DNA from: an uncultured Oscillospiraceae bacterium
Lineage (GTDB): Bacteria > Bacillota > Clostridia > Oscillospirales > Acutalibacteraceae
DNA length: 36,395 nucleotides
Direction of reading: 5' to 3'
NCBI GenBank assembly: GCA_900545625.1
Contig: UQZS01000015.1
Location: 1-36,395 of the forward strand
Made by a program: the position numbers and the translations under genes. The notes beneath the pieces are model-generated. The model had not been told where the DNA came from and ran no database searches. It worked only from the letters and a program-made list of their open reading frames with translations. Shown one piece after another: positions 1-11,453 of the stretch. Positions within the stretch are counted from its first letter, which is position 1, and every line of letters begins with the position of its first letter.

Positions 1-2178
1 GGTCTTTCGCGTGACCGCGCGGGCTTTGAGGTGCGCGACGTCCATTACAGCCACTACGGGCGTATGTGCCCCATCGAAACGCCTGAAGGCCCGAACATCG
101 GCTTGATCTCTTATCTTGCCACGTTCGCGCGCATCAACAAATACGGCTTCATTGAAGCGCCCTTCCGCCGCATCGACAAGGAGACCGGCGTGGTGCTCGA
201 CGAAGTCACCTATATGACTGCCGATGTTGAGGATGCCTACATGGTCGCGCAGGCGAACGAGCCGCTTGACGAAAACGGCCGCTTCCTGCACAAAAAGGTC
301 AACGCGCGCTTCCGCGACGAGTTCGTTGAGATCGAAGCGGGCGAAGCGGACTACATGGACGTTTCCCCGAAGATGGTCGTCTCCGTCGCCACGGCGATGA
401 TCCCGTTCCTGGAGAACGACGACGCCAACCGCGCTCTGATGGGCTCAAACATGCAGCGGCAGGCTGTGCCGCTTCTGAAGACTGAGTCTCCCATCGTCGG
501 CACGGGTATGGAATATAAGGCGGCGGTGGATTCCGGCACGGTCGTGCTCGCAAAACACGCGGGCAAGGTCACGGCTGTGGACGCCGACCATATCGAGATC
601 ACCGTCAAGGGCGGTAAGGTCGATACCTACGAGCTCATTAAGTTCATGCGCTCGAACCAGGGCACCTGCATCAACCAGCGTCCCATTGTGGAGCTTGGGC
701 AGAAGGTGGAGGAGGGCGAAGTCATCGCGGACGGCCCCGCCACCTCGAACGGCGAAATTTCGCTCGGCAAAAACGCCCTGATCGGCTTCATGACCTGGGA
801 AGGCTACAACTACGAGGACGCCGTGCTCATCAACGAAAAGCTGGTGCGCGACGACGTTTACACCTCCATCCATATTGAGGAATACGAGCTGGAATCGAGA
901 GATACCAAGCTCGGGCCCGAGGACATCACCCGCGACATCCCGAACGTCGGTGAGGACGCGCTTGCGAACCTCGACGAAAACGGCATCATCCGCATCGGCG
1001 CGGAGGTGCATTCCGGCGATATCTTAGTCGGTAAGGTCACGCCCAAGGGCGAGACGGAGCTGACCGCCGAGGAACGCCTGCTGCGCGCCATCTTCGGTGA
1101 GAAAGCGCGCGAGGTGCGCGACACCTCCCTGCGTGTGCCGCACGGCGAATACGGCATCGTGGTGGACGTTGAGGTGTTCACCCGCGAAAACAGCGATGAA
1201 TTGAGCCCCGGCGTCAACAAGGTCGTGCGCTGCTACATCGCGCAGAAGCGTAAGCTGTCCGTCGGCGATAAGATGGCGGGCCGCCACGGCAACAAGGGTG
1301 TTGTCTCGCGCATCCTGCCGCAGGAGGATATGCCTTTCCTCGACGACGGCACGCCGCTGGACATCGTTTTGAACCCCTTGGGCGTTCCCTCCCGTATGAA
1401 CATCGGGCAGGTGCTCGAGGTGCATCTGGGCTTTGCGTACCGCAAGCTCGGGCAGAAGATCGCAACGCCCGTCTTTGACGGCGCGCACGAAGCCGACATC
1501 CGTGAGGCGCTTAAGGAAGCCGGCTACCGTGAGGATGGCAAATCGATCCTCACCGACGGCCGCACCGGCTTGAAATTCGATAACCCCGTCACCGTCGGCG
1601 TGATGTACTTCTTAAAGCTGCACCACCTCGTAGACGATAAGATCCACGCGCGCAGCACGGGCCCGTATTCGCTCGTCACGCAGCAGCCGCTCGGCGGTAA
1701 AGCACAGTTCGGCGGCCAGCGCTTCGGTGAAATGGAAGTTTGGGCACTTGAAGCCTACGGCGCGGCATATACGCTGCAGGAGATTTTGACCGTCAAGTCC
1801 GACGATGTGGTCGGCCGTGTCAAGACCTATGAGTCCATTGTCAAGGGTCTCAACGTGCCCAAGCCCGGCATTCCTGAGTCGTTCAAAGTCCTGATCAAGG
1901 AATTGCAGTCGCTGGCACTTGACATCAAGGTGCTTGACGACGACGGCGAGGAGATCGACCTTCGCCAGACCTTTGAGGACGAGATCAACGAAGTGGGTAT
2001 CCCCGCGCATGACGCGGATCTTGCAACCGGCGACGTGGTCAACGACGTCACGCTGGATGACGGCTATGTGACCGACGAAGATGCCGAAAGCGAGCTTGGG
2101 GAAGACGCATTCAACGAATATGTTTCCGACGAAGAAGAACCGTTCAACCCGGACGAGGTTGATGAGGATGACTTTTAA
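1..2178 (+). CDS. rpoB: DNA-directed RNA polymerase subunit beta, 3' part
   Basis: This is the C-terminal 725 residues of the beta subunit, which forms the catalytic core of RNA polymerase with beta'. The reading frame is open from base 1, so the gene starts outside the window; a GTG at 31 is internal. The first residues are the conserved block running through [16 protein letters not shown], so the window opens just after rifampicin cluster I. In cluster II the usual wild-type P, N and I are kept. Further family blocks are [15 protein letters not shown] and, near the end, [20 protein letters not shown]. The protein ends in a very acidic tail rich in Asp and Glu. rpoC follows after 52 bases. 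The identity is certain; only the 5' end is missing. Confidence 0.98.
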   Translation, partial: GLSRDRAGFEVRDVHYSHYGRMCPIETPEGPNIGLISYLATFARINKYGFIEAPFRRIDKETGVVLDEVTYMTADVEDAYMVAQANEPLDENGRFLHKKVNARFRDEFVEIEAGEADYMDVSPKMVVSVATAMIPFLENDDANRALMGSNMQRQAVPLLKTESPIVGTGMEYKAAVDSGTVVLAKHAGKVTAVDADHIEITVKGGKVDTYELIKFMRSNQGTCINQRPIVELGQKVEEGEVIADGPATSNGEISLGKNALIGFMTWEGYNYEDAVLINEKLVRDDVYTSIHIEEYELESRDTKLGPEDITRDIPNVGEDALANLDENGIIRIGAEVHSGDILVGKVTPKGETELTAEERLLRAIFGEKAREVRDTSLRVPHGEYGIVVDVEVFTRENSDELSPGVNKVVRCYIAQKRKLSVGDKMAGRHGNKGVVSRILPQEDMPFLDDGTPLDIVLNPLGVPSRMNIGQVLEVHLGFAYRKLGQKIATPVFDGAHEADIREALKEAGYREDGKSILTDGRTGLKFDNPVTVGVMYFLKLHHLVDDKIHARSTGPYSLVTQQPLGGKAQFGGQRFGEMEVWALEAYGAAYTLQEILTVKSDDVVGRVKTYESIVKGLNVPKPGIPESFKVLIKELQSLALDIKVLDDDGEEIDLRQTFEDEINEVGIPAHDADLATGDVVNDVTLDDGYVTDEDAESELGEDAFNEYVSDEEEPFNPDEVDEDDF

Positions 2179-2230
2179 TCCCCGCTTTCGTCGTAACCGT
2201 TCAGATTTTCAGGAAGAAGGTATTTGACAG

Positions 2231-5200
2231 ATGGAAAATATTTCGTTTGCGTCCATTAAAATCGGCCTTGCCTCACCCGACCAGATCCGCGAGTGGTCTT
2301 ACGGGGAGGTCAAAAAGCCCGAAACCATAAATTACCGTACCTTAAAGCCCGAGCGCGACGGCTTGTTCTGCGAGCGCATTTTCGGGCCTACAAAGGACTG
2401 GGAATGCCATTGCGGCAAATATAAGCGAATTCGCTACAAGGGCAAGGTCTGCGAGCGCTGCGGCGTCGAGATCACAAAGTCCAAGGTGCGCCGTGAGCGC
2501 ATGGGGCATATCGAGCTTGTCGCACCCGTTTCGCACATCTGGTATTTTAAGGGTATCCCCTCGCGCATGGGGCTGATGCTCGACATTTCGCCGCGTGATC
2601 TTGAAAAGGTGCTGTACTTCGCGAAGTACATCGTCATTGATCCCGGTGACACGGAGCTTACCAAAATGCAGATCCTCTCCGAAAAAGAGTATCTGGATAT
2701 GCGCGAAAAATATGAGGATGATTTCCGCGCGGGCATGGGCGCCGAGGCGATCCAGGAATTGCTTGCCGAGATCGACGTGGCGGCGCTCGCCGCAGAGCTT
2801 CGCGAGGAGCTGGAAACCGCGACCGGGCAGAAACGCACGCGCATCCTCAAGCGGCTGGAGGTCGCCGAAGCGTTCCACCAGTCGGGCAACCACCCCGAGT
2901 GGATGATCCTCAACGTCATCCCGGTCATCCCGCCCGACCTGCGCCCGATGGTGCAGCTTGACGGCGGCAGATTTGCGACGTCCGACTTGAACGATCTGTA
3001 TCGCCGCGTCATCAACCGCAACAACCGCTTGAAAAGGCTTTTGGAATTGAGCGCCCCCGAAATTATTATCCGCAATGAAAAGCGGATGCTGCAAGAGGCG
3101 GTGGATGCGCTCATCGACAACGGCAGACGCGGCAGACCCGTTACGGGCCCGAACAACCGCGCGCTCAAGTCACTGTCCGACATGCTCAAAGGTAAGCAGG
3201 GACGTTTCCGCCAGAACCTTTTAGGTAAGCGCGTAGACTATTCCGGCCGTTCGGTTATCGTTGTCGGCCCCGAACTGAAGATCTATCAGTGCGGCCTGCC
3301 GAAAGAAATGGCGCTCGAGCTGTTCAAGCCCTTCGTGATGAAGCGGCTTGTGGAAACGGGTGTTGCAGGTAACATCAAATCCGCGCGCAAAATGGTCGAA
3401 CGCTCCAAGACCGAGGTCTGGGACGCGCTCGAGATCGTTATCAAAGACCATCCCGTTATGCTTAACCGCGCGCCTACGCTGCACAGACTCGGCATCCAGG
3501 CGTTTGAGCCGGTGCTCGTAGAGGGTAGGGCCATCAAGCTGCATCCGCTGTGCTGCACGGCGTTCAACGCCGACTTCGACGGCGACCAAATGGCGGTGCA
3601 CGTGCCGCTGTCCGCGGAAGCGCAGGCGGAAGCACGACTTTTGATGCTTGCCGCGAACAACCTATTAAAGCCCTCCGACGGTAAGCCCGTCGCCGTGCCG
3701 ACGCAGGATATGATCCTCGGCTCTTATTACCTGACCATGGATAAGGACGACGATCCCGGCAACGGCAAGGTGTTCACCGGCTTTGATGAGGCTGTCATGG
3801 CATATGATGAGGGCTATATTGGCCTCCACTCCAAGATCAAGGTGCGCCGCACCGTGGAGATCGACGGCGAAAAGAAGACAAAGCTCATCGACACCACCCT
3901 CGGCAAGATCATCTTCAACAATCCCATCCCGCAGGATCTCGGCTTCGTGGATCGCTCCGACCCCGAAAACGCGTTCCGCCTGGAAGTTGACTTCTTGGTC
4001 AACAAAAAGACCCTCGGCCAGATCATCGACCGCTGCATCAAGGTGCACGGCGTGACCGTCGCGGCGGAGATGCTTGATAAGATCAAAGCGCAGGGCTACA
4101 AATATTCGACCAAGAGCGGCATTACCGTCGCCGTGTGCGACGCTACCATCCCGCCGCAGAAGCAGGAATTGCTGCATAAGGCGGAGGAGCGCGTGGATGC
4201 CATCACTGCCAACTATAAGATGGGCTTGATGAGCAACGCGGAGCGTTCCAAGTCCGTCATCAAGGTCTGGGAAGAGTGCACCAACAAGGTCGCACAGGGC
4301 CTTAAAGATAACCTCGGCAAAGAGAACCCCATCTATATGATGGTTGACTCCGGCGCGCGCGGTTCCGAAAGCCAGCTTCGTCAGCTTGCCGGTATGCGCG
4401 GCCTGATCGCGAACACGGCAGGTAAGACGATCGAAGTTCCCATCCGTGCGAATTACCGCGAGGGCTTGAACGTCCTCGAATACTTCATCTCCTCGCGCGG
4501 TGCGCGCAAGGGCTTGGCGGATACGGCGCTTCGTACCGCGGACTCGGGTTATCTGACCCGCCGTCTCGTGGACGTTTCGCAGGACGTCATCATCCGCGAA
4601 GAGGATTGCCACTGCCACGACGGCATCGAGGTCTACGACATCACCGACGGCAAGGAAATGATCGAAACGATGCGTGAGCGTCTTACGGGTCGTTATCTCT
4701 TGGAGGATTGCGTGGACGAGGCGACCGGCGAGCTGATCATGTCCAAGGACAAAATGATGTCTGAGGACGACGCCGCCCGCGTCGCGGATTATGTCAATGC
4801 ACGTGAAAACCCTGCAGACCGCCGCATCAAGATCCGTTCGCTCTTAACCTGCGAATGTGAACACGGCGTTTGCATCAAATGCTATGGCTCGAACCTCGCG
4901 ACCGGCACACCTGTTACCGTGGGCGAGGCAGTCGGTATCATCGCTGCACAGTCCATCGGCGAGCCCGGTACGCAGCTGACGATGCGTACCTTCCACACCG
5001 GCGGTATTGCTTCGAGCCAGGACATTACACAGGGTCTTCCCCGCGTTGAAGAGCTGTTTGAGGCGAGAAAGCCCAAAACGCTCGCGATCCTTGCCGAGAT
5101 CGACGGCCGTATTTCGTTCCGCGAGATCAAGAAGAACGAGCACATCGTCGTGACCAACGACGAGACGGCTGAGGAAAAGAGCTATCTCATTCCCTACGGC

Positions 5201-5812
5201 TTCCGCAAGCGCTTCAACAGCGAGACCGACGCCGACGGCAACCCGATCTATGTCACCAAGGGTACGGCGCTCACCGAAGGTTCGCCGAACCCCCACGACA
5301 TCCTTGCGATCAACGGCGTCAATGCGGTGCATGACTATCTCATCAAGGAAGTCCAGCGCACCTACCGTATGCAGGGTGTTGACATCAACGATAAGCACAT
5401 CGAGGTCATCGTGCGTCAGATGATGCGCAAGCTCAAGGTGGACGATGCGGGCTCGACCTCGCTGCTTCCGGGCGCGACCGTCGAAAAGAACGAGGTGCTG
5501 CGCGCTAACCGCGCCGCACAGCAAAAGGCGGAGGAAAACGGCACGGAATTTGTGCCCGCGACCTGCTCGCCGGTGCTTTTGGGTATCACCAAAGCGTCCC
5601 TTGCTACGGAATCCTTCCTGTCGGCGGCCTCCTTCCAGGAGACGACCCGCGTGCTGACGGATGCCGCGATCAAGGGCAAGACCGACCCGCTTATGGGCCT
5701 TAAGGAGAACGTCATCATCGGTAAGCTCCTGCCGTCCGGCACAGGCATGGCGTGCTACAGCGACGTGCAAGTCGAGCCGGCGGGCGAGACCGACGGCGAG
5801 GCGACCGCCTGA
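2231..5812 (+). CDS. rpoC: DNA-directed RNA polymerase subunit beta'
   Basis: Complete beta' subunit of 1193 residues, the usual size for Firmicutes. It carries the N-terminal zinc site (C59, C61, C74, C77), the catalytic magnesium loop NADFDGD with D448, D450 and D452, and the second zinc ribbon seen as [11 protein letters not shown]. The trigger-loop and C-terminal region ([16 protein letters not shown]) is intact. The start is ATG preceded by a weak GAAGAAGG site. It is co-transcribed with rpoB. No intrinsic terminator is seen after the stop; instead a new promoter for rpsL begins 24 bases downstream, so read-through into the str operon is possible. Confidence 0.98.
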   Translation: MENISFASIKIGLASPDQIREWSYGEVKKPETINYRTLKPERDGLFCERIFGPTKDWECHCGKYKRIRYKGKVCERCGVEITKSKVRRERMGHIELVAPVSHIWYFKGIPSRMGLMLDISPRDLEKVLYFAKYIVIDPGDTELTKMQILSEKEYLDMREKYEDDFRAGMGAEAIQELLAEIDVAALAAELREELETATGQKRTRILKRLEVAEAFHQSGNHPEWMILNVIPVIPPDLRPMVQLDGGRFATSDLNDLYRRVINRNNRLKRLLELSAPEIIIRNEKRMLQEAVDALIDNGRRGRPVTGPNNRALKSLSDMLKGKQGRFRQNLLGKRVDYSGRSVIVVGPELKIYQCGLPKEMALELFKPFVMKRLVETGVAGNIKSARKMVERSKTEVWDALEIVIKDHPVMLNRAPTLHRLGIQAFEPVLVEGRAIKLHPLCCTAFNADFDGDQMAVHVPLSAEAQAEARLLMLAANNLLKPSDGKPVAVPTQDMILGSYYLTMDKDDDPGNGKVFTGFDEAVMAYDEGYIGLHSKIKVRRTVEIDGEKKTKLIDTTLGKIIFNNPIPQDLGFVDRSDPENAFRLEVDFLVNKKTLGQIIDRCIKVHGVTVAAEMLDKIKAQGYKYSTKSGITVAVCDATIPPQKQELLHKAEERVDAITANYKMGLMSNAERSKSVIKVWEECTNKVAQGLKDNLGKENPIYMMVDSGARGSESQLRQLAGMRGLIANTAGKTIEVPIRANYREGLNVLEYFISSRGARKGLADTALRTADSGYLTRRLVDVSQDVIIREEDCHCHDGIEVYDITDGKEMIETMRERLTGRYLLEDCVDEATGELIMSKDKMMSEDDAARVADYVNARENPADRRIKIRSLLTCECEHGVCIKCYGSNLATGTPVTVGEAVGIIAAQSIGEPGTQLTMRTFHTGGIASSQDITQGLPRVEELFEARKPKTLAILAEIDGRISFREIKKNEHIVVTNDETAEEKSYLIPYGFRKRFNSETDADGNPIYVTKGTALTEGSPNPHDILAINGVNAVHDYLIKEVQRTYRMQGVDINDKHIEVIVRQMMRKLKVDDAGSTSLLPGATVEKNEVLRANRAAQQKAEENGTEFVPATCSPVLLGITKASLATESFLSAASFQETTRVLTDAAIKGKTDPLMGLKENVIIGKLLPSGTGMACYSDVQVEPAGETDGEATA

Positions 5813-5836
5813 TCCCGACTTTTTTCCTGAAAATGC

Positions 5837-5866
5837 TTGACAAGCTAAGGTTTTCGGTGTTAAAAT
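5837..5866 (+). promoter_or_regulatory. Promoter of the rpsL-rpsG-fusA operon
   Basis: A consensus -35 TTGACA (5837-5842) and -10 TAAAAT (5861-5866) are 18 bases apart (17 if TTAAAA at 5860 is used). Transcription would start near 5873, giving a leader of about 90 nucleotides before rpsL. This is one of the best sigma-A-type promoters in the window, as expected for ribosomal protein genes. It overlaps a perfect inverted repeat described separately. Confidence 0.85.
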
Positions 5867-5876
5867 CTTAGCTTGT
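5840..5876 (+). repeat. 10-bp inverted repeat framing the rpsL promoter
   Basis: ACAAGCTAAG (5840-5849) and its exact reverse complement CTTAGCTTGT (5867-5876) are separated by 17 bases. The left arm starts inside the -35 box and the right arm starts directly after the -10 box. No T-run follows, so it does not look like a terminator. A protein operator is one reading. Because the left arm lies upstream of the predicted start, an RNA hairpin could form only in transcripts reading through from rpoC. Confidence 0.7.
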
Positions 5877-5879
5877 GTG

Positions 5880-5936
5880 AGCAAAGCAAACATCCTTTTG
5901 AAACGAGGATGTTTGTTTTGCTGACACGCTGTGTCA
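5880..5936 (+). promoter_or_regulatory. Structured 5' leader of rpsL: two hairpins
   Basis: The first hairpin pairs 5880-5896 with 5906-5922, a 17-bp stem with one G-U pair and a 9-base loop. Immediately after it TGACAC-gct-GTGTCA (5922-5936) forms a second perfect 6-bp stem. Neither is followed by a U-run, so they are not typical terminators. They could protect the 5' end of the mRNA or bind a regulator such as a ribosomal protein. Function is not known from the sequence. Confidence 0.6.
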
Positions 5937-5964
5937 AAATCTATTAAAAAAGGAGGAAAACCAC

Positions 5965-6387
<423 letters not shown>

Positions 6388-6421
6388 GGCTTATTGCCTT
6401 TCGAAAACCGACAGAATCTGC

Positions 6422-6451
6422 TTGCAAGGGTTTACCTGTGCAGGGTTATAT
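6422..6451 (+). promoter_or_regulatory. Possible weak promoter before rpsG
   Basis: TTGCAA (6422-6427) and TTATAT (6446-6451) are 18 bases apart in the unusually long 147-base gap between rpsL and rpsG. The match is modest. In E. coli the corresponding gap is where S7 binds to control translation of its own operon; whether this gap does so cannot be told from sequence alone. Confidence 0.3.
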
Positions 6452-6534
6452 AGATATATGGCCTTTTGCATGGGCACCACGGGGTTTTGTCACCGAGTAC
6501 CTATGATATCATTTTTATGAAGGAGGGAAGCGAC

Positions 6535-7005
6535 GTGCCAAGAAGAGGCCAAACGGCAAAGCGCGATGTTTTGCCCGATCCGCTTTACAATTCCAAAATG
6601 GTCACGAGACTGATCAACAGCGTCATGCTCGACGGGAAAAAGGGCGTTGCCCAGAAAATCGTCTATGACGCCTTCAACATCATCGCTGAACAGACGGGGA
6701 AGGACCCGCTTGAAATGTTCGAAAATGCGATGGAGAACGTTATGCCCGTTCTCGAGGTCAAAGCCCGCCGCGTCGGCGGTGCGACCTATCAGGTTCCGAT
6801 CGAAGTCCGTCCCGCCCGCCGCGAGACGCTGGGGCTTCGCTGGATCACTCTGTATGCGCGCCAGCGTTCCGAGCGCACGATGAAAGAGCGCCTTGCGAAC
6901 GAGATTATGGATGCGGTCAATCAGACCGGTTCCGCATACAAGAAGCGTGAGGACACGCACAAGATGGCAGAGGCCAACAAGGCGTTTGCCCATTTCAGAT
7001 GGTAA
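6535..7005 (+). CDS. rpsG: 30S ribosomal protein S7
   Basis: S7 is the primary 16S rRNA-binding protein that nucleates the 30S head. The protein is 156 residues, the normal length, and begins [20 protein letters not shown] as the family does. The start is GTG at 6535, seven bases after AAGGAGGG. An in-frame ATG at 6517 lies upstream of that binding site and is unlikely to be used. The blocks VEVRPARR-type (here [16 protein letters not shown]) and the C-terminal [20 protein letters not shown] are present. fusA follows after 18 bases. Confidence 0.97.
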   Translation: MPRRGQTAKRDVLPDPLYNSKMVTRLINSVMLDGKKGVAQKIVYDAFNIIAEQTGKDPLEMFENAMENVMPVLEVKARRVGGATYQVPIEVRPARRETLGLRWITLYARQRSERTMKERLANEIMDAVNQTGSAYKKREDTHKMAEANKAFAHFRW

Positions 7006-7023
7006 TTACCGAGGGAGAATGTT

Positions 7024-9102
7024 ATGCCAAGAAAGGTATCTCTTGAAAAAACAAGAAATATTGGTATCATGGCGCACATCGACGCAGGTAAAACGACTAC
7101 CACCGAACGTATCCTGTTCTACACCGGCGTAAACCACAAGATCGGTGAAACGCATGACGGCGATGCCACCATGGACTGGATGGCGCAGGAACAGGAGCGC
7201 GGCATCACCATTACTTCGGCGGCGACCACCTGCTTTTGGAAAGACCATCGTATCAATATCATCGACACCCCCGGTCACGTGGACTTTACCGTGGAGGTGC
7301 AGCGCTCTCTGCGCGTTTTGGACGGTTCCGTGACCGTGCTTTGCGCAAAGGGCGGCGTCGAACCGCAGTCTGAAACGGTTTGGCGCCAGGCGGACGAATA
7401 CCATGTTCCGCGTATGATCTACGTCAACAAAATGGACATCATGGGCGCGGATTTTTACCGCGTGCTCGACATGGTCAACGAGCGTTTCCACTGCAACCCT
7501 GTCCCCATCCAGCTGCCTATCGGCTGTGAGGACACCTTCAAGGGCATTGTGGACCTTGTTGAAATGAACGCCGAGATCTATTATGATGACCTTGGCAAGG
7601 ATGTCCGCCGTGAGCCGATTCCGGATGACATGAAGGAGCTGGCGGAAAAATACCGTACCCAGCTTATCGAGCATGTTGCCGAGCAGGATGACGAGCTCAT
7701 GGAAAAATACTTCAACGGCGAGGAACTCACCGTTGAGGAGATCAAGCGTACAATCCGCAAATCCACCATCGACAACACGATGGTGCCGATCACCTGCGGT
7801 ACTTCCTACCGCAACAAGGGCGTTCAGCCGCTTCTCGACGCAATCGTGGACTATATGCCTGCGCCGACGGACGTTCCCGCCATCAAAGGCGTCAATCCGG
7901 ATACGGATGAGGAAGAGGAGCGCCATGCGTCCGATACCGAGCCGTTTGCCGCGCTTGCGTTCAAGATCGCGACCGACCCGTATGTCGGTAAGATCTGCTA
8001 CTTCCGTGTCTACTCGGGCACGGTCGAAGCCGGCGCGAGCGTTTACAACTCTGTGAAGGACAACCGCGAGCGCATGGGCAGAATCCTGCAAATGCATGCG
8101 AACCACAGAGAGGACTTGGAGGTCTGCTATTCCGGCGATATCGCCGCCGCCGTCGGCCTTAAAAACACCACGACGGGCGATACGCTCTGCGACGAAAAGC
8201 ATCCGATCATCCTTGAGTCCATGAACTTCCCGGATCCCGTTATCCGCGTCGCGATCGAACCCAAGACCAAAGCCGGTCAGGAGAAGATGGGCATCGGGCT
8301 TCAGAAGCTTGCGGAAGAAGACCCGACCTTCAAGTGCTATACGGACGAAGAGACCGGCCAGACCATCATCGCCGGCATGGGCGAACTGCATCTGGAGATC
8401 ATCGTCGACCGTCTGCTTCGTGAATTCAAGGTCGAAGCGAACGTCGGTAAGCCTCAGGTCGCCTACCGCGAGACCATCCGCAAGCCCGCATCCTCCGATA
8501 CGAAGTATGCGCGTCAGTCGGGTGGTAAGGGTCAGTACGGTCACGTCAAGATCAATATCGAGCCCAATCCGAACGGCGGTTACGAGTTTATCAATAACAT
8601 CGTCGGCGGCGCCATCCCGAAGGAATACATCGGGCCCGTGGATGCAGGTATTCAGGGCGCCATGCAGTCCGGTGTTTTGGCGGGCTACTCGGTCGTAGAC
8701 GTCAAGGTCACGCTGTATGACGGTTCTTATCACGAGGTCGACTCCTCTGAAATGGCGTTTAAGATCGCCGGCTCCATGGCGTTCAAGGATGCCGCAAGAA
8801 AAGCCGATCCGGTGCTTTTGGAACCGATCATGAAGGTCGTTGTCATCGTGCCCGAAGAGTATATGGGCGACGTCATCGGCGATCTGAACTCCCGCCGCGG
8901 CGAGATCCAGGGCTTTGAGGACAGAAGCGGCGTCAAGCAGATCAACGCGCATGTCCCGCTGTCTGAGATGTTCGGCTATGCTACCGACCTGCGCTCCAAG
9001 ACGCAGGGGCGCGGCCAGTACGTCATGGAGCCCGACGGCTATAAGGAAGTTCCGAAGTCCATTGCGGAAAAGATTATTTCCGAACGCACAAAGAAGGACT
9101 AA
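7024..9102 (+). CDS. fusA: Translation elongation factor G
   Basis: EF-G is the GTPase that drives tRNA-mRNA translocation and, with RRF, ribosome recycling. The 692-residue length is typical. GTPase motifs are in order: [13 protein letters not shown] (G1), [10 protein letters not shown] (G2), DTPGHVDF (G3) and NKMD (G4). The later domains show the [20 protein letters not shown] region and the C-terminal domain V block [20 protein letters not shown] in shortened form. The start ATG has GAGGGAG eight bases upstream. It is co-transcribed with rpsG. A separate tuf promoter follows its stop. Confidence 0.98.
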   Translation: MPRKVSLEKTRNIGIMAHIDAGKTTTTERILFYTGVNHKIGETHDGDATMDWMAQEQERGITITSAATTCFWKDHRINIIDTPGHVDFTVEVQRSLRVLDGSVTVLCAKGGVEPQSETVWRQADEYHVPRMIYVNKMDIMGADFYRVLDMVNERFHCNPVPIQLPIGCEDTFKGIVDLVEMNAEIYYDDLGKDVRREPIPDDMKELAEKYRTQLIEHVAEQDDELMEKYFNGEELTVEEIKRTIRKSTIDNTMVPITCGTSYRNKGVQPLLDAIVDYMPAPTDVPAIKGVNPDTDEEEERHASDTEPFAALAFKIATDPYVGKICYFRVYSGTVEAGASVYNSVKDNRERMGRILQMHANHREDLEVCYSGDIAAAVGLKNTTTGDTLCDEKHPIILESMNFPDPVIRVAIEPKTKAGQEKMGIGLQKLAEEDPTFKCYTDEETGQTIIAGMGELHLEIIVDRLLREFKVEANVGKPQVAYRETIRKPASSDTKYARQSGGKGQYGHVKINIEPNPNGGYEFINNIVGGAIPKEYIGPVDAGIQGAMQSGVLAGYSVVDVKVTLYDGSYHEVDSSEMAFKIAGSMAFKDAARKADPVLLEPIMKVVVIVPEEYMGDVIGDLNSRRGEIQGFEDRSGVKQINAHVPLSEMFGYATDLRSKTQGRGQYVMEPDGYKEVPKSIAEKIISERTKKD

Positions 9103-9116
9103 TTTTCTAAAAACAC

Positions 9117-9145
9117 TTGAAATTTTATCGGTTTATTGGTAAAAT
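9117..9145 (+). promoter_or_regulatory. Promoter of tuf
   Basis: TTGAAA (9117-9122) and TAAAAT (9140-9145) with the ideal 17-base spacer lie in the fusA-tuf gap. Transcription would begin near 9152, inside the small hairpin at 9148-9162. This lets tuf be made in excess over the rest of the str operon. Confidence 0.85.
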
Positions 9146-9147
9146 AA

Positions 9148-9162
9148 CTGCACATAGTGCAG
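9148..9162 (+). promoter_or_regulatory. Small hairpin at the 5' end of the tuf transcript
   Basis: CTGCAC-ata-GTGCAG is a perfect 6-bp stem with a 3-base loop placed immediately after the tuf -10 box. It may be an mRNA-stabilising 5' stem in read-through transcripts or a small operator. Confidence 0.4.
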
Positions 9163-9201
9163 AAGTGTGATTCTTGCATCTATTACAAGGAGGAAAATCC
9201 A

Positions 9202-10404
9202 ATGGCAAAGGAAAAATTTGAAAGAACCAAACCCCACGTTAACATTGGTACCATTGGTCACGTTGACCACGGCAAGACCACGTTGACGGCTGCAATCACC
9301 AAGACCCTCGCAATGAAGGGCTACGCCAAGTTCGAGGCGTATGACATGATCGATAAGGCGCCTGAGGAGAGAGAGCGCGGCATCACCATCAACACGGCTC
9401 ACGTTGAGTATGAGACGGATAAGCGTCACTATGCACACGTAGACTGCCCCGGCCACGCCGACTACATCAAGAACATGATCACCGGCGCTGCGCAGATGGA
9501 CGGCGCGATCCTTGTTATCGCGGCGACCGACGGCCCGATGGCGCAGACCAAGGAGCACCTGCTGCTTGCCCGTCAGGTCGGCGTGCCTTATATCGTTGTT
9601 TTCCTCAACAAGGCGGATCAGGTGGACGATCCCGAGCTGCTTGAGCTCGTTGAAATGGAAGTCCGCGAGACCCTCAATGAGTACGGCTTCCCGGGCGACG
9701 ACACCCCGATCATCGTGGGTTCCGCGCTCAAAGCGCTTGAGTACAACGGCGGCGACATCAATGCGCCCGAACTGAAATGCATTTGGGATCTGATGGATGC
9801 AGTCGACAGCTACATCCCCACGCCCGACCGCAAGGCGGATCAGCCCTTCCTGATGCCCATCGAAGACGTTATGACCATTTCCGGCCGCGGCACCGTTGTT
9901 ACGGGCCGTGTGGAACGCGGTCAGCTGAAGACCGGTGAAGAAGTCGAGATCGTCGGCTTGACCGATGAAAAGAAAAAGACCGTTGTTACCGGTATTGAAA
10001 TGTTCCGCAAGACTTTGGATTATGCTGAGGCGGGCGACAACATCGGCGCGCTGCTTCGCGGTATCCAGAGAACCGAAGTGGAGCGCGGTCAGGTTCTTTC
10101 CAAGCCCGGCTCCATTCACCCCTACACCAAGTTCAAGGGCCAGGTTTACGTCCTGAACAAGGATGAAGGCGGCCGTCACACCCCGTTCTTCAACAACTAT
10201 CGTCCGCAGTTCTATTTCCGTACTACCGACGTCACCGGCATCATCTCCCTTCCCGAAGGCGTTGAGATGTGCATGCCCGGCGACAACGTCGAAATGGACG
10301 TTGAGCTGATCACCCCCATCGCGATTGAAGAAGGTCTTCGCTTCGCTATCCGTGAGGGCGGCAGAACCGTTGGTTCGGGCGTTGTTGTTGCGGTTTCCGA
10401 CTAA
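9202..10404 (+). CDS. tuf: Translation elongation factor Tu
   Basis: EF-Tu delivers aminoacyl-tRNA to the ribosome. The start is ATG at 9202, preceded by AAGGAGG; an in-frame GTG at 9157 lies upstream of that site and inside the leader hairpin. The protein is 400 residues. It begins [19 protein letters not shown] and has GHVDHGKTT (G1), [13 protein letters not shown] (G2), DCPGHADY (G3) and NKAD (G4, where many species have NKCD or NKVD). Domains II and III are full length and end in VGSGVV. It ends in a strong terminator. Confidence 0.98.
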   Translation: MAKEKFERTKPHVNIGTIGHVDHGKTTLTAAITKTLAMKGYAKFEAYDMIDKAPEERERGITINTAHVEYETDKRHYAHVDCPGHADYIKNMITGAAQMDGAILVIAATDGPMAQTKEHLLLARQVGVPYIVVFLNKADQVDDPELLELVEMEVRETLNEYGFPGDDTPIIVGSALKALEYNGGDINAPELKCIWDLMDAVDSYIPTPDRKADQPFLMPIEDVMTISGRGTVVTGRVERGQLKTGEEVEIVGLTDEKKKTVVTGIEMFRKTLDYAEAGDNIGALLRGIQRTEVERGQVLSKPGSIHPYTKFKGQVYVLNKDEGGRHTPFFNNYRPQFYFRTTDVTGIISLPEGVEMCMPGDNVEMDVELITPIAIEEGLRFAIREGGRTVGSGVVVAVSD

Positions 10405-10433
10405 TTTCTGTCAGCGAAACACACATCTGCCAA

Positions 10434-10471
10434 AAACCCCCGAAATCCTGCTTGCAGGGTTTCGGGGGTTT
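10434..10471 (+). terminator. Intrinsic terminator after tuf
   Basis: A long GC-rich stem pairs AAACCCCCGAAA plus CCTGC with GCAGG plus TTTCGGGGGTTT, with one mismatch and a tiny loop. A T-rich end follows. It is nearly symmetrical, so it can also stop transcription arriving from the convergent kinase gene at 10512. Confidence 0.9.
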
Positions 10472-10511
10472 CTATGTTTGCTGTTACCTTGTAACACGGC
10501 AGGGGAGAGCC

Positions 10512-11411
10512 TTATCTCAAAAAGGCTTTTAAAGCCTTTGCCTGTCCGGTGACCCGTTTTGCCGATACGGGTACACCCGAGCGTGCATAATGCTCCAACT
10601 CCGTAAACAGCTCGTAAAAGGCGTTTTTCTGCGCAAAATTTTCACTCAACGGCTTTTTCTTCGCATAGGTTTCCAAAAGCCGAAAATGCCTGCCGTTTGC
10701 GTTGTTCAGCTGGTAAAGATCCATTTCGCTGTCCGCCCAACAGCCGTTGCACGGGTCGATGACGGCGGTCACCTTGCAAGCTGCTTTGTCCACTAAAATG
10801 TTCCACATGTTGTAGTCGCCGTGGAGGAGCGATGCGCGCTCGATCGGCAGATAAAAAATCGAATCAAACTGCTCGAAAGCTGCCTTTGCCGTTGCAAAAA
10901 CCGCTTCGGGCATGTTCAGTTCCGACGCCGTCTCTAAAATGGAGGCGGCTCTTGGTTTGTAATAGTCTTGAAAGGTTGCATACCGCGTATTTGAGCCGAT
11001 TTCCCCGAAGCCGTCGGGGCTTTGGACGGCGTGGAAGTGCAAAAGAATATCCACGATCTGTTCGGCAAGGCATTCGCGCTTTCTGCGGCTGAAATACCGC
11101 ACGGCGCCGCCGTTTGTACCGGGCAGGAAGTCCATGGCAAGCACATCGAACGAAAGTGCAGCGTCGGCCTCGTGCGTCCATAAAACGCGCGGCATCGGTA
11201 CGACGGCGTGTTCGCGCAAAAGCCTAAGCTGTGTGATCTCTGCCTGCATAACGCCCGCTTGTTTATAGGCTTTCAGTACTGTCGGGCCTTCCTTGCCGCA
11301 TTGCACAAGATATACATCCGCATAATACCCGCCGCCGAGGCGCTTCGGGGCGCTTATGGGTTCTTCCGAATGTGCACGCAAAAAGCTTTCCAAAGCCTTA
11401 GCCGTCTCCAT
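10512..11411 (-). CDS. APH/fructosamine-kinase-like phosphotransferase
   Basis: A 299-residue protein of the protein-kinase-like phosphotransferase fold. It has a glycine-rich nucleotide loop LGGGYYADVYLV (about 25-36), a lysine in VLKAYK (about 47), the catalytic HGDYNMWN with D199 and N204, and the metal-binding D219 in AVIDPCNGCWADSEMDL. The IDP...D-EMDL form and the C-terminal helices fit fructosamine/ketosamine kinases better than true aminoglycoside kinases, so a role in repairing glycated amines or phosphorylating a small amine or sugar is the better guess. The ATG at 11411 has AAGGAG upstream. It stands alone downstream of the ABC exporter genes; the substrate cannot be read from sequence. 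Confidence 0.75.
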   Translation of the reverse strand: METAKALESFLRAHSEEPISAPKRLGGGYYADVYLVQCGKEGPTVLKAYKQAGVMQAEITQLRLLREHAVVPMPRVLWTHEADAALSFDVLAMDFLPGTNGGAVRYFSRRKRECLAEQIVDILLHFHAVQSPDGFGEIGSNTRYATFQDYYKPRAASILETASELNMPEAVFATAKAAFEQFDSIFYLPIERASLLHGDYNMWNILVDKAACKVTAVIDPCNGCWADSEMDLYQLNNANGRHFRLLETYAKKKPLSENFAQKNAFYELFTELEHYARSGVPVSAKRVTGQAKALKAFLR

Positions 11412-11453
11412 TGCACTTCAGCTCCTTTTCAGTAGGATCAACTATAAAGCGAG

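Noticed and set aside
5880..5936. The rpsL leader hairpins as a terminator of rpoBC
   Set aside because: No U-run follows the stems and they lie downstream of the rpsL promoter.
7006..8952. A 648-codon open frame on the minus strand, antisense to fusA
   Set aside because: fusA is certain on the + strand. The antisense frame is a by-product of strong codon bias in a GC-rich gene, has no domain I recognise and no RBS. The same applies to long antisense frames in rpoB, rpoC and tuf.
10512..11411. Aminoglycoside resistance kinase
   Set aside because: The APH fold is clear, but the IDP and EMDL motifs and context do not support an antibiotic substrate; resistance should not be inferred.
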